NCBI RefSeq assembly: GCF_040654855.1
Contig: NZ_JBFAIU010000002.1
Span: 1 to 64,000, forward strand
Direction of reading: 5' to 3'
Length of the DNA stretch: 64,000 bases
Source of the DNA: Asanoa sp040654855
Lineage (GTDB): Bacteria; Actinomycetota; Actinomycetes; Mycobacteriales; Micromonosporaceae
Shown here: piece after piece, positions 52,787 through 61,719 of the stretch
Layout of the letters: each line of letters starts with the position of its first letter
Position numbering within the stretch: the stretch's first letter is position 1
Translations under genes and position numbers: made by a program
Notes under the pieces: model-generated
What the model was told of the DNA's origin: nothing
Databases searched by the model: none
The model's input: only the letters and a program-made list of their open reading frames with translations

Positions 52787-54634
52787 CTATTCGCAGGTGA
52801 AGCGGGGTTCCGCGGCGTAGGTCCAGGTGAACTTCTCCCGCTCGACCACCTTGCCGGCCTTCTTGAAGAGGCGGAACGCGTCCTGTGTGAAGCCAGGGAT
52901 GCCGTTGGTCGCGATGCACGTCGGACTCTTTGGCAGCTTGATCACCTTCGGGCTGGTGATGTTGCGCCGCGGGCTGTACTCCGTGGTCACGTCGTCCCAG
53001 ACCTTGGTGCTGTACATGGACACGGTGATCGAGTTCTCGGTCCACGAGGTGTCGATGACGACGCCGTACTCCGTGTTGTTCCGGAACTTCAGGTCCAGGT
53101 CCGGCCAGAAGATCGTCGACTCGATGACCGCCGGATAGCGGTCGAAGTAGTACGAGTGCGGCTTGTGCTCGATGTCCTCGAGCCCCGCGTAGTACGCCGC
53201 GTTGAACAGGGTGGTCGTGAACTGCGATGTGCCACCGCCGACGCCCGGCACGAGCTTGCCGTCGAGAATGACCGGGGCGTCCTGGTAGCCCTGCTGGTAG
53301 CCGCGTTCACCGGTACGCCCGTTGAGTGAGAAGACCGCGCCGGGCTTGACGAGGGCGCCGTCGACCTCCTTCGCGGCCTGCACGATGTTCTGGCTGCGCG
53401 GTGCGGACAGGCCACCGGTGAACTTCGTGGTGAACGTCGAGACCCGTTCCTTGATGCCGAGCTTGGCGATGTCGGCCGCGGTCGTCGCCGGTTTCGCGGT
53501 CACCAGCTTGCCGGCGACCGTGCGTTCGCCGGTCTTCGGCAGCACGGCCAGGAGGTCGGCGGCCAGGGCTTCCGTGTCGACCTGGCGCCCGTCGGTCCCT
53601 TCGGTGACCCGCGGCTTGCCGCCGACGATGGCGACCTGTGCGTCCTTGGGCTTGATCTCGACCGCGGCGAGCGGGCCGGCGAGCGCGGCACGCAGTTTCT
53701 TCACGTCCAGCATGGGCTCGATCCGGCCGGCCTTGTCAGCGGCCAGCCGCAGGCTCTTGGCGATTGCCGCCGATGCCACGGTCACCTCGCCCCGCTCGGT
53801 CGTGACCGTCACCGGTCCCGCCACCGCCGGCCGGGCGAACTCGGCGATCAGCCTGTCGACGTCCTCCTTCGTCGTGGCGGGATGGATCTCGACGATCGGG
53901 ACATCCACCGGCGCGCCGGCGAGCCAGCCGGTGCGGAGCGCGCTCGCCGACCTCGCGGCGTCGAGACCACGCCCGGGCTGAGGGTAGTTCGCCTTGGGCG
54001 TGATGCCCGAGAAGGTGATCGACGGCAGCTTCATCGCCCGCGCGTCCCTGCCGAGCGCCTTGCCCAGCAGCTCGTGGAGCTTCTGTTCGTCGAGGGTGAC
54101 GACCGGTTCTACGGCACGCGAGCCGAACAGGCGTCCGAGCGGGCCCGGACTGGTCTCGATCGCGGCGTCGACGGTCGCCTCGACGTCGACCGCGAGATCG
54201 ACGTGGGCCGGGGTGACTTCGGTGGCCTGGTCACCCAGTCGCACCGGCACCGGGGCGCCAAGCGTTCGCACCTTCCATGCGAGCCCGTTCCGCAATGCGG
54301 CGACCGCCTCGGAGCGGCTCTTGCCGCCAATGTCGACACCGAGCACCGAGGTGCCGCGCGAGACCTCGCCCGCGTACGCGTAGGCGCCCGCGCCGCCAAT
54401 GGCACCGAGCACGGCGGCGGCGACCCCGCCGGCCATGAACAGCCGGCGTCGCGACGAGCGTGGCCGGCCGGGCTGCGCGGGAACAGCGTCCGGTACGTGC
54501 TGCGGTGCCGGTCCCGTCTGGACGGGAATGAACGGCTCGACCCGGCCCGGCGGCGTCAACGGCTGTAGGTCCGCCTGACGCGGCGCCGGGAACTGCACGG
54601 TCGGGGCGTCGTTGGCCTCCGGCTGCTTGCTCAC
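52787..54634 (-). CDS. VanW-family protein with peptidoglycan-binding-like repeats
   Basis: 615 residues from GTG 54634 (CGGAG upstream). A Pro-rich cytoplasmic N-terminus is followed by one membrane anchor (LFMAGGVAAAVLGAIGGAGA, about residues 66-90). Two PG_binding_4-like repeats come next (TSVLGVDIGGKSRSEAVAAL opens the first). VanW domain about 420-560: VSTFTTKFTGGLSAPRSQNI, GAVFSLNGRTGERGYQQGYQ, GVGGGTSQFTTTLFNAAYYA, GLEDIEHKPHSYYFDRYPAV. The C-terminal tail has two Cys. It is an extracytoplasmic cell-wall protein like YoaR. VanW lies in some vancomycin clusters but its reaction is unknown, so resistance should not be assumed. Confidence 0.92.
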   Translation of the reverse strand: MSKQPEANDAPTVQFPAPRQADLQPLTPPGRVEPFIPVQTGPAPQHVPDAVPAQPGRPRSSRRRLFMAGGVAAAVLGAIGGAGAYAYAGEVSRGTSVLGVDIGGKSRSEAVAALRNGLAWKVRTLGAPVPVRLGDQATEVTPAHVDLAVDVEATVDAAIETSPGPLGRLFGSRAVEPVVTLDEQKLHELLGKALGRDARAMKLPSITFSGITPKANYPQPGRGLDAARSASALRTGWLAGAPVDVPIVEIHPATTKEDVDRLIAEFARPAVAGPVTVTTERGEVTVASAAIAKSLRLAADKAGRIEPMLDVKKLRAALAGPLAAVEIKPKDAQVAIVGGKPRVTEGTDGRQVDTEALAADLLAVLPKTGERTVAGKLVTAKPATTAADIAKLGIKERVSTFTTKFTGGLSAPRSQNIVQAAKEVDGALVKPGAVFSLNGRTGERGYQQGYQDAPVILDGKLVPGVGGGTSQFTTTLFNAAYYAGLEDIEHKPHSYYFDRYPAVIESTIFWPDLDLKFRNNTEYGVVIDTSWTENSITVSMYSTKVWDDVTTEYSPRRNITSPKVIKLPKSPTCIATNGIPGFTQDAFRLFKKAGKVVEREKFTWTYAAEPRFTCE

Positions 54635-55023
54635 GTCAACTCCGGACTTCGGCGAGTCGACCGTCGGGCCGACGGGCGATCTGGTGACGCCCGCACGATG
54701 CTAGCGAGATTCGGTCAGAAGTTTGAACATCTCCCGCCAGCCCACCTTTCCTCGTTGCGATAGGTCCCTGGCGCAGCTTGTTCGACGAGCTTCGTCGTCA
54801 GGTGTGGGGAGTCCGTCCCCCACCACGTACTGGTGACGACCCAAACTCAGCCGGTTCCACCACCGTGAGAGATAGAACCTGCGTAGGTCTGCCACCGAGC
54901 GGGTGGGCCGTTTGAGGTGAATCTGCGTGGCTTGGAGCGGCAGGACGGAGCAGGTAAGCCGTAGACCAGTCGATAACCCGGATACTGTCGTCTCGTGAGG
55001 GTCGTCAGGCTGCGTGGTGTTCG
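54635..55023 (-). other. No firmly supported gene; one possible small ORF
   Basis: A minus-strand frame at 54701-54895 (GTG start, 64 residues: RRFYLSRWWNRLSLGRHQYV, then DLSQRGKVGWREMFKLLTES) has plausible composition but no recognised family, and the frame is open further upstream, so it could be a fragment. Confidence 0.3.
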
Positions 55024-55782
55024 ATGTCGGCGACTGCCGCTATGACCTACGACGCGTTGATGGCGGCCGAGTATCGCACCGGCCGGCGGTTGAAGGCTGT
55101 CGATGTCGACCGGTGGATGTCGGTGGCTCGCCCGTACCTGCCCTCGGCAGATGGTCTTGTGCTTGACATCGGTGCCGGCACCGGACGGTTCACCGCGGCG
55201 CTGGCACAGGCTTGTGGAGCGGCGGTGATCGCGTGCGAGCCATCAGCCGCGATGCGTTCCGCGTGGTCAGTGCACCATCCGCAGGTCACACTGGTTGCGG
55301 GGAACGCGGAGGCTCTGCCCTTCCGTGACAACGCTTTCGATGCGGTGTGGGCGTCCCAGGTGGTCCATCACGTGGGCGATCTCCCGGCGTTCGCCGCGAA
55401 CCTTCGGCGCGTCCTGAGACCATCGGGGCACCTCCTGCTACGTGGAGGATTCGGGCCAGCGGACCGTCTGCCGCTGTTTGGCTACTTTCCGGACGCGTGG
55501 AAGCCGGGAGCTGCGGTGAGCCTGGCGCTGCCGGCCATTGCCGAGGTTCTCGCCTGTCACCGTGTCGCGCTTGTCGACCGGGTCCCGGTAACGCAGGTTT
55601 TCGCCAGCACAGCGGCCGAACTCGTCGGCAAGGTCCGAACGCGATCATTGAGCAACCTCGCCGCTCTCACAGACGACCTCTTCGAGGAGGGCTGCTCCGC
55701 TCTGGAGCGTGACGCGACTATCGGCGCCATAACGTTCCCCGTCGTCGAGCACCTTGATCTCGTAGCTTTCCGCAGCGATTAA
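55024..55782 (+). CDS. Class I SAM-dependent methyltransferase
   Basis: 252 residues from ATG 55024. It has motif I LVLDIGAGTGRFTAALAQAC and motif II AAVIACEPSAAMRSAWSVHH. NAEALPFRDNAFDAVWASQV followed by VHHVGD is the Methyltransf_11 pattern, and LRRVLRPSGHLLLRGGFGP covers motif VI. It is not closely similar to the methyltransferase at 51663. Substrate unknown. ISL3 relic DNA follows 100 bases downstream. Confidence 0.9.
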   Translation: MSATAAMTYDALMAAEYRTGRRLKAVDVDRWMSVARPYLPSADGLVLDIGAGTGRFTAALAQACGAAVIACEPSAAMRSAWSVHHPQVTLVAGNAEALPFRDNAFDAVWASQVVHHVGDLPAFAANLRRVLRPSGHLLLRGGFGPADRLPLFGYFPDAWKPGAAVSLALPAIAEVLACHRVALVDRVPVTQVFASTAAELVGKVRTRSLSNLAALTDDLFEEGCSALERDATIGAITFPVVEHLDLVAFRSD

Positions 55783-55882
55783 GACCACATCCGCTTCTGC
55801 AGCCGATCATGCGCGACCTACGACCGCAGGCATCGCGTTTAGGGAACGCGACAGCCGGCCGTGATCGGGTCGTTGAGCTGAC

Positions 55883-56765
55883 GTGCGAGGAACCACGGCG
55901 TTCAACCGAATCCTGCAGCTGCCTGGCGCTTCGGTGCACACGGTGGCGTTCACTGATCAAGGCATCGTCATCGGGTTGCGTCGACGGCGGCGCCGGCTGC
56001 TCTGCCGGTGCGGGGCGAGAATGGCCGCTCCTTACGACTCTTCCCGGCGGCAGTGGCGGCATCTGGATTTCGGCGCCTGCCGGGTTTGGGTGAAGCCGAC
56101 ATCTATCGCGTCGACTGCCGCGCCTGCGGACGGGTCCGAACCGAACAGGTGCCCTGGGCTCGCCCCACTGCGCGGCACACCAGCGACTTCGAAAACATGG
56201 TCGCCTGGCTCGCTCAACGGATGGACAAGACCGGCATCAGCCGCCTGTTGCGCTGCTCGTGGGAAACCGTCGACGCCATCGTCACCCGCGTCGTCGCCGA
56301 CCACATCGACGACGCCCGCCTGGGCCACCTCTATCGCATCGGCGTCGACGAGATCTCCTACAAACGCGGACACAAGTTCCTGACGATCGTCGTCGACCAC
56401 GACACCGGCAACGTCGTCTGGGTCGGCAAACAACGCTCCAAAGCCGCCTTTGAACAGTTCTTCACCTCCCTCGGCTCCGACAGGGCCGCAGCGATCGAAG
56501 CGATCAGCCTCGACGGCAGCAGCATCTACCTGCCCGTCACCCGGGAACAAATCCCGCAGGCTCGGATCTGCCTCGACCCCTTCCACGTCATCAAATGGAC
56601 CAACGAAGTCGTCGAATCGGTCTACCGAGCCGAAGCACCCGCACCGGCCCCGGACTGCCCTCGCGCCGGGACTGGCGACGCACCCGGTTCGCGGTCCGCG
56701 CCGGCCGCGAACACCTCGACGAGCACCACCACCAGATCCTTGGCGCGCTGCGGCGTCACCGCTGA
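55883..56765 (+). pseudogene. ISL3-family transposase, frameshifted and 3'-truncated
   Basis: The pieces run from GTG 55883: TTAFNRILQLPGASVHTVAF and the zinc-ribbon start (LLCRCGAR). A frameshift at about 56090 leads to EADIYRVDCRACGRVRTEQV (second zinc pair), HTSDFENMVAWLAQRMDKTG and WETVDAIVTRVVADHIDDAR. The DDE core is YRIGVDEISYKRGHKFLTIV (first Asp), AISLDGSSIYLP and ARICLDPFHVIKWTNEVVES (second Asp, D-P-F-H). A second frameshift near 56640 leads to RRDWRRTRFAVRAGREHLDE and a stop at 56765. About 130 C-terminal residues, including the Glu, are missing. Inactive. Confidence 0.82.
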
Positions 56766-57072
56766 GGCCGCGTCGATTCGGGACCCGTCGACTCCGAAGG
56801 GTGGGGGATTAGGGCGCGCGTCTGCTATCGATGGACCCGTGCCGAACCCTAGTCGCCACGGGCCGCGAGGACCGACGCAATTGTCTCCTCACATGGTTAT
56901 CAGATTTCAAACCTTGTCGGAGACAAGCGATTCTCCACCATCCGTTGATTCTCAAGCGCCACCAATCGACGCAACCCATTGATTGTCTATCGGGATCGGC
57001 TCAGTCTCGATGAAGTACCGTGGCTCCCCACGGCCGGCAATGGGCACATCGAGGTAGGTCCGGTGTCCATCT
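56766..57072 (+). other. No supported gene
   Basis: This stretch has lower GC than its surroundings; only short open frames without conserved motifs are seen. Confidence 0.4.
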
Positions 57073-57103
57073 GGTGGCGCCTTGGCTCTGCCCAGGCGCC
57101 ACC
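57073..57103. terminator. GC-rich hairpin
   Basis: GGTGGCGCCT pairs perfectly with AGGCGCCACC across an 11-base loop. It lies just beyond the decayed leftward RidA-S9 genes and probably terminated transcription there. Confidence 0.6.
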
Positions 57104-57138
57104 GGCACCTCCGGCTTCACCGCGTCATCGCTTGGACG

Positions 57139-57273
57139 TCAAGATTCCGATCGCCGGCCCTGCCGCCCACGGTGCAGGGCGAGGTAGGCGATCCGTGTGC
57201 CGTCCGGCGAGATCGTCGGAACGGCGAACCGCGGATCGGCGAAACCGACCTCGACCTCGATCAGATCCGGCAT
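57139..57273 (-). pseudogene. N-terminal stump of an S9-family (prolyl oligopeptidase-like) peptidase
   Basis: ATG 57273 opens MPDLIEVEVGFADPRFAVPT then ISPDGTRIAYLALHRGRQ. This is the typical start of actinobacterial S9 peptidases (F-A-D-P-R-F-A-x-P-x-I-S-P-D-G-T-R-I-A-Y-L-A-P). It stops after 44 residues. The remaining about 550 residues, with the propeller and catalytic domain, are absent. Confidence 0.6.
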
Positions 57274-57295
57274 CGAGGCGTACGACGAATGGCAG

Positions 57296-57502
57296 TCATC
57301 GGTGCTCCAGGCCCTCAGTCACCGCGGGGATGATCGCGGTGACGCGGATCTCCACACGCATGGCCGGCTCACCCAGGGCAACAACGGCGACCTCGGTCCA
57401 GATGGGGGAGCGGTCGCCCATCCGTTTACGGAACTGTTCGACCATGACCGAGTTGTGAGCCTCGAAGTTCAATCCGACACCCTGTGGTTGGAACCCACTC
57501 AA
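57296..57502 (-). pseudogene. C-terminal half of a RidA-like protein
   Basis: The frame ending at 57296 reads VGLNFEAHNSVMVEQFRKRM, GDRSPIWTEVAVVALGEPAM, RVEIRVTAIIP. This is the C-terminal half of a RidA/YjgF-fold protein (R-x-P-x-W-T-x-V-x-V-x-x-L-x-x-P-x-x-x-V-E-I). The N-terminal half is missing and the frame runs into the SDR gene end. With the S9 stump 22 bases downstream it marks a former RidA-S9 gene pair. Confidence 0.58.
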
Positions 57503-58326
57503 TGACGGGAGGTTGCGTTCTCGTCCTGAAGGTTGCCGGGCTCCAGCGCACTCGGGCCCAGATGTGCCCCGCCGGACGCGTCGATCACCTGGCCGGTGAT
57601 CCAGCGAGCCGCCGGCGAGGCCAGAAACGCGACCAGGTCCGCGACGTCCTCCGGCTCCCCGACCCGGCGCAGGGCCGAGAGCCCGGTCACGGCCGCCCGA
57701 AACGCGGGCATCGCGTCGAACAACGCCGTATTCGCCTCGGTGGCCGTGGTTCCCGGCAGCACCGCGTTGACCGTGATGCCCCGCCGGCCCAGCTCCTGCG
57801 CCAGCGTGACACTCATCGTGTTGATCGCGCCCTTGGTCATCGCGTAGCCGAGCACGTCGGGCACTGCCATCCGGGTGACCACCGACGAGATGTTGACGAT
57901 TCGCCCGCCGTCCCGGAGCCGATCCAAGCCGCGCTGAATCACGAAGAAGGGTGCCTTGACATTGACCGCGAACAGCTCGTCGAAGTCAGCCGGCCGCGCG
58001 GCGCCCAGCGCGGGTGTGGCCCCGCCGATCGCCGCGTTGTTCACGAGCACGTCGATGCCGGGTGGCGCGCCGCGCTCGGCCAACGCGGCGTCCACGGCAT
58101 TCCAGAGGTTCTCGGCGTCACCGGGGACGCCGAGCCGTCCCCCGACGGCGAAGGCCGCGCCACCGGTCCCGGTGATCTCCGCGACGGTGGCCTTGGCGGC
58201 CGCCTCGTCCCTGCCGTAGTGCACCGCGACCAGCCCCCCGTCCGCGGCGAGCCGCTTGGCGATCGCCCGCCCGAGGCCCCGGCTTGCCCCCGTGACGAGG
58301 CTGGTCGTTCCGGCCAGTGTTCCCAC
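57499..58326 (-). CDS. Short-chain dehydrogenase/reductase
   Basis: 275 residues from GTG 58326, preceded by GAAGGAAAG. Cofactor motif SLVTGASRGLGRAIAKRLAA (TGxxxGxG), then NNAAIGG (NNAG variant). The active site is IVNISSVVTRMAVPDVLGYA-MTK (Ser and YxxxK). ARWITGQVIDASGGAHL is the usual SDR end, with a short tail beyond. An Arg after the first strand-turn (HYGRDEAAAK) points to NADPH. Divergent from a TetR regulator with 184 bases between, the likely control unit. Confidence 0.93.
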   Translation of the reverse strand: MGTLAGTTSLVTGASRGLGRAIAKRLAADGGLVAVHYGRDEAAAKATVAEITGTGGAAFAVGGRLGVPGDAENLWNAVDAALAERGAPPGIDVLVNNAAIGGATPALGAARPADFDELFAVNVKAPFFVIQRGLDRLRDGGRIVNISSVVTRMAVPDVLGYAMTKGAINTMSVTLAQELGRRGITVNAVLPGTTATEANTALFDAMPAFRAAVTGLSALRRVGEPEDVADLVAFLASPAARWITGQVIDASGGAHLGPSALEPGNLQDENATSRH

Positions 58327-58510
58327 AACTTTCCTTCTTTCACGGTTCGCGTCGGTACGGACCAACGATGCGACCGTCGCGGGATGCCCGGCCATCAACT
58401 GAGTCATCGGCGTCCGGGGTTGGTCCACTTGCTCGCGCGGGTGACGGGGCGGAGTTGGCCAACACGCGGGAAACGGGCAGGTGGCGGCCCGATCGTTACA
58501 CTGGGTCACT

Positions 58511-59083
58511 ATGCGAATCGACGCCGAGGAGAACCGGGTGCGGATCATCGCCGCGGCCCGGGATCTGATCGCCGAGGCCGGCCCGGGGGTGCCGATGGCG
58601 CGAGTGGCGCGGCGGGCCGGGGTCGGCGTGGCGACGCTGTACCGGCGATTCCCCACGCGCGACGACCTGGTCGCGGAGACGTACGCGGATCAGCACGCCG
58701 AGTGCGCCGCGTCGTGGCGGCAGGTGGTGCGGGACTCGGACCCGGCCCGGGCGTTGCGGGACACGATCCTGCGGCTGTGCGCGACCCAAGTGGTGGATCG
58801 CGGGTATACCGCGGCCATCCTCGGCGGGCGGGGGCTGGAAGACGAGCGGATGGAGTACGACCGGGCGCTGACGGTGCTGCTCGACCAGGCGAAGGCGGCG
58901 GGGTCGCTGCGGCCGGGGATCGGGGTTGGCGATCTGAGGCTGTTGCTGGCCGGGAACGCGGGAGTCATCGCGGCGGCGTGGCCGGCTGCTGCGACGGCCT
59001 CGCGCCGGTTCGTGGAGCACATGCTGCGCTCCTTCGAAGCGCCACGGGAGACGAGCCGACAGGGCACACCAACGCAGTGTTGA
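58511..59083 (+). CDS. TetR-family regulator
   Basis: 190 residues from ATG 58511. Helix-turn-helix: NRVRIIAAARDLIAEAGPGV, PMARVARRAGVGVATLYRRF-PTRDDL. A ligand domain with TILRLCATQVVDRGYTAAIL follows. TACACT sits 9 bases before the ATG with no Shine-Dalgarno, so the transcript may be leaderless. Probably represses the divergent SDR gene. Confidence 0.92.
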   Translation: MRIDAEENRVRIIAAARDLIAEAGPGVPMARVARRAGVGVATLYRRFPTRDDLVAETYADQHAECAASWRQVVRDSDPARALRDTILRLCATQVVDRGYTAAILGGRGLEDERMEYDRALTVLLDQAKAAGSLRPGIGVGDLRLLLAGNAGVIAAAWPAAATASRRFVEHMLRSFEAPRETSRQGTPTQC

Positions 59084-59121
59084 CCGGCCGGGCGGCAGGC
59101 AACGGGCACGATGGCGGGATG

Positions 59122-59841
59122 TCACTGGCCCGGCTCCCAGCGGAACATCTTCGAGGCGAACGCGATCGCCACGACGACCCAGGCGAGTGTCGGAGCCAGC
59201 AACTGCAGCGAGTCGGTGAGTGGCACTCCACCGTTCCAGGTGTTCATGACCAGCTCGGTGGCCGATCCGCCGGGTAGCAGCCGCTTGACCAGGGTGAGGT
59301 TCTCGGTGCCGGTGATGCCGACCCAGCTGGCCACGGCGATGGTGCCCAGGCTCAGGGGCAGTGTGGTCACCTGGGCGTGCTCGGGAGAACGCGTCACGCC
59401 GGCCGTCGCCATCGCCATCGCGAGCAGCATCGCGAATGTCGACGCGATCGCCACCGCGAGGAGCGGGACGTTGGCGGGCCTGTCGCCGATCGCGGCGGAC
59501 ACGCCGAGGATCAGCACCACCTGGATGAGCGCGATCGCGCTGACCGGAAGCACGAGACCGGACAGGATGGCCGGATCGCGCGCCGCGGTGGACCGCAGTC
59601 GCTTGAGGAACAGGTTCTGTCGGCGGGAAGCCAGGGTGGTCACGGCGGTGGTGTAAAGGGCGAACGCGCCGATGGTGAAGACGATGACGGCTGCGACGTA
59701 GCCGAGACCGCCGGCCCCCTCGAAAGCGTCGCGGTAGTAGACGAAGAAGACGCTCGCCGCGACCGGCATGATGAGGTTGGTGATCAGCACGGCCCGGTTG
59801 CGCAGGATCTGCACAAGCTCGCTTCGGGCGATGGAGAGCAT
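59122..59841 (-). CDS. ABC-2 type transporter permease
   Basis: 239 residues from ATG 59841. Membrane helices: AVLITNLIMPVAASVFFVYY, GYVAAVIVFTIGAFALYTTA, LSGLVLPVSAIALIQVVLIL, VPLLAVAIASTFAMLLAMAM, LPLSLGTIAVASWVGITGTE and LLAPTLAWVVVAIAFAS. The DrrB-like signature RRQNLFLKRLRSTAARDPAI lies after helix 3. It pairs with the ATPase gene ending 20 bases upstream. Export substrate unknown; DrrAB-type systems usually confer drug efflux or export a lipid or peptide. Confidence 0.92.
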   Translation of the reverse strand: MLSIARSELVQILRNRAVLITNLIMPVAASVFFVYYRDAFEGAGGLGYVAAVIVFTIGAFALYTTAVTTLASRRQNLFLKRLRSTAARDPAILSGLVLPVSAIALIQVVLILGVSAAIGDRPANVPLLAVAIASTFAMLLAMAMATAGVTRSPEHAQVTTLPLSLGTIAVASWVGITGTENLTLVKRLLPGGSATELVMNTWNGGVPLTDSLQLLAPTLAWVVVAIAFASKMFRWEPGQ

Positions 59842-59861
59842 GGGGATTCCTCTTTGGATGG

Positions 59862-60761
59862 TCAGGCCGGGACCGGATCGGTCTCGATGGCGCGGAAGAC
59901 GTCGTCGAGCCGGGTGGGTGCCGCGGACAGCCCGTGCAACTCGACCCGGTGGGCAGCTGCCCAGTCGAGCAGTTGCTTGAGGTCGGTCTGCAGTTCGAAG
60001 GTCTCGACGAGGTACGACTCGTCGGACAGCGCGGCGGCACGCACCGGCGGCGCCGGGGCGTTTCGCGGGAGCGAGAACCGGATGGCGGCCGGCAGCGTCC
60101 GGGTCAGCTCCGCCACGGTTCCCTGTGCGCGGAAAGAACCACGGTGCATCAGTCCGATGCGGTCGGCGTACTGCTGCGCCTCCTCCAGGTAGTGGGTCGT
60201 CAGCACGATGGTGGAGCCGTCTTCACGGAGCTGTTCGACGGCGGCCCAGAGGGCGTCGCGGGACTGGATGTCGAGCCCCGTCGTGGGCTCGTCCAGAAAG
60301 ATCAGCTCGGGTCGTCCGTAGACGGCGGTGGCGAAGTCGAGTCGCCGCTTCTGGCCACCGGAGAGCTGCGACACCCGGTTGCCGGCCTTGCCGGTGAGAT
60401 CGACGATGCCCAACACGCGGTCGACCGAGTCTGACCGCCCACTGAGCCGACCGATCAGCCGGACGGTCTCCGAGACGGTGAGGTCGGGTGCGAAGCCGCT
60501 CTCCTGGAGCATTATCCCCATCCGGGGTCGCACCGCGGGCCGGTCCGTCGGGCTGTTGCCGAACACCCGCACGGTTCCCGACGACGCGTGACGGTGTCCT
60601 TCGATGATCTCCAGGGTCGAGGTCTTGCCCGCCCCGTTGGTGCCGAGAAGCGCGTAGAGCTCGCCGCGCTCGACCACAAAGGACAGATCTTTCACCGCCT
60701 GGAGTTCGCCGTACGCGAGATTGAGCCGATCGACCTCGATGACGGGAGATGTACGTGACAT
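59862..60761 (-). CDS. ABC transporter ATPase (DrrA-like)
   Basis: 299 residues from ATG 60761 with GGGAG upstream. Walker A LLGTNGAGKTSTLEIIEGHR, Q-loop GIMLQESGF, signature NRVSQLSGGQKRRLDFATAV, Walker B LIFLDEPTTGLDIQSRDALW and switch His VLTTHYLEEAQQYADRIGLM are all intact. The C-terminal DUF4162-like part follows. It energises the adjacent ABC-2 permease. Confidence 0.95.
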   Translation of the reverse strand: MSRTSPVIEVDRLNLAYGELQAVKDLSFVVERGELYALLGTNGAGKTSTLEIIEGHRHASSGTVRVFGNSPTDRPAVRPRMGIMLQESGFAPDLTVSETVRLIGRLSGRSDSVDRVLGIVDLTGKAGNRVSQLSGGQKRRLDFATAVYGRPELIFLDEPTTGLDIQSRDALWAAVEQLREDGSTIVLTTHYLEEAQQYADRIGLMHRGSFRAQGTVAELTRTLPAAIRFSLPRNAPAPPVRAAALSDESYLVETFELQTDLKQLLDWAAAHRVELHGLSAAPTRLDDVFRAIETDPVPA

Positions 60762-60775
60762 GCCGGCGCGCTCCC

Positions 60776-60904
60776 TTACCTCGGATCCGGTCGGCACACG
60801 ATTCGCAGCTGCCGCGAGCCGTCCGTGGGGCGGACCGCGTCGCCCTGGGCGAGCAGCCAGGCCAGGACGACGAGGTCGAGGTCGCCGAGCGATGTGGTCC
60901 TCAT
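60776..60904 (-). CDS. 42-residue ORF leading the ABC exporter operon
   Basis: ATG 60904, with GGAAAGGA upstream, encodes MRTTSLGDLDLVVLAWLLAQ then GDAVRPTDGSRQLRIVCRPD-PR. The stop lies 14 bases before the ATPase start, so it is co-transcribed. The amphipathic leader (S-L-G-D-L-D-L-V-V-L-A-W-L-L) and basic tail with one Cys could be a small peptide substrate, a leader peptide or a small regulator; no family is recognised and no modification enzyme is nearby. Confidence 0.48.
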   Translation of the reverse strand: MRTTSLGDLDLVVLAWLLAQGDAVRPTDGSRQLRIVCRPDPR

Positions 60905-60998
60905 GTCCGCTGATTCCTTTCCCCGTGGTCGCAGCTCCGCCGAATCAACACCGTGTTCTCGGCACAGGGTCAAGGACTGTTCGCCGGATCACGGTGCC

Positions 60999-61685
60999 TT
61001 ACCAGCCCAGGTGCCCGAACTCGTCCTGGAAGGTTCCGGTCGGGCCGTCGGCGCCGAGCGTGGCCAGGCGGACGACGGTCCTGGCGCTTTCCACCGGTGA
61101 CCGTCCGATGCCGTAGGCGGCGGTCATGTCGGTGGCGGCGGTGCCGGGCTCGATGGCGTTGAACTTGATGCCCGGCTGGGATTTGGCGTACTGGACGGTG
61201 AGCATGGTGGCGGCCGACTTGGAAGCGGCGTAGAGCGCGAGCGGCATGCCGGACTCCGGCCGCTCCGGGTTGGTGACCGCCCAGAAGGACCCCATGCTGC
61301 TCGACACGGTGACCACCGTGGGGTTCGAGGACTTCCGCAGCAGGGGCAGCGCCGCCTCGGTGACGCGGACGATCCCGACGGCGTTGGTGTCGAAGGCCCG
61401 CAAGGCGCCTGGTCCGTCGACGACTCCGTCGGCGAGGATGCCGGCGTTGTGCACGAGCACGTCGAGCCGCCCTTCGACCGTGTCGATGGTCGCCAGCGCG
61501 TCGCTCACCGACGCGTCGTCGGTCACGTCGAGCTGCACGAACCGTGCGCCCAGCGCCGCCGCGGCCTGCTCGCCGCGCTCGACGTCACGGGCGCCGACAT
61601 AGACGGTGTGGCCGGCCTCGATGAGCTGCTTGGCGGTCTCGAAACCGATGCCCTTGTTCGCGCCGGTGATCAGCGTGATGGTCAT
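60999..61685 (-). CDS. Short-chain dehydrogenase/reductase
   Basis: 228 residues from ATG 61685. ITLITGANKGIGFETAKQLI (TGxxxGIG), GARFVQLDVTDDASVSDALA (D of the LDVTD block), LVHNAGI, VVTVSSSMGSFWAV and YAASKSAATMLTVQYA (YxxxK) are present. GTAATDMTAAYGIGRSPVES ends the fold. It resembles carbonyl-reductase-like SDRs that reduce ketones or quinones with NADPH. Divergent from a TetR gene; three TACCG-NN-CGGTA operators lie in between. Confidence 0.93.
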   Translation of the reverse strand: MTITLITGANKGIGFETAKQLIEAGHTVYVGARDVERGEQAAAALGARFVQLDVTDDASVSDALATIDTVEGRLDVLVHNAGILADGVVDGPGALRAFDTNAVGIVRVTEAALPLLRKSSNPTVVTVSSSMGSFWAVTNPERPESGMPLALYAASKSAATMLTVQYAKSQPGIKFNAIEPGTAATDMTAAYGIGRSPVESARTVVRLATLGADGPTGTFQDEFGHLGW

Positions 61686-61719
61686 GCGCTTCCTCCTCGA
61701 TGTGCGGCACCGCGTTTTG

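Noticed and set aside
52787..54634. VanW as evidence for a vancomycin resistance cluster
   Set aside because: No vanH, vanA, vanX or VanRS genes are nearby; VanW-domain proteins are common cell-wall proteins in actinomycetes.
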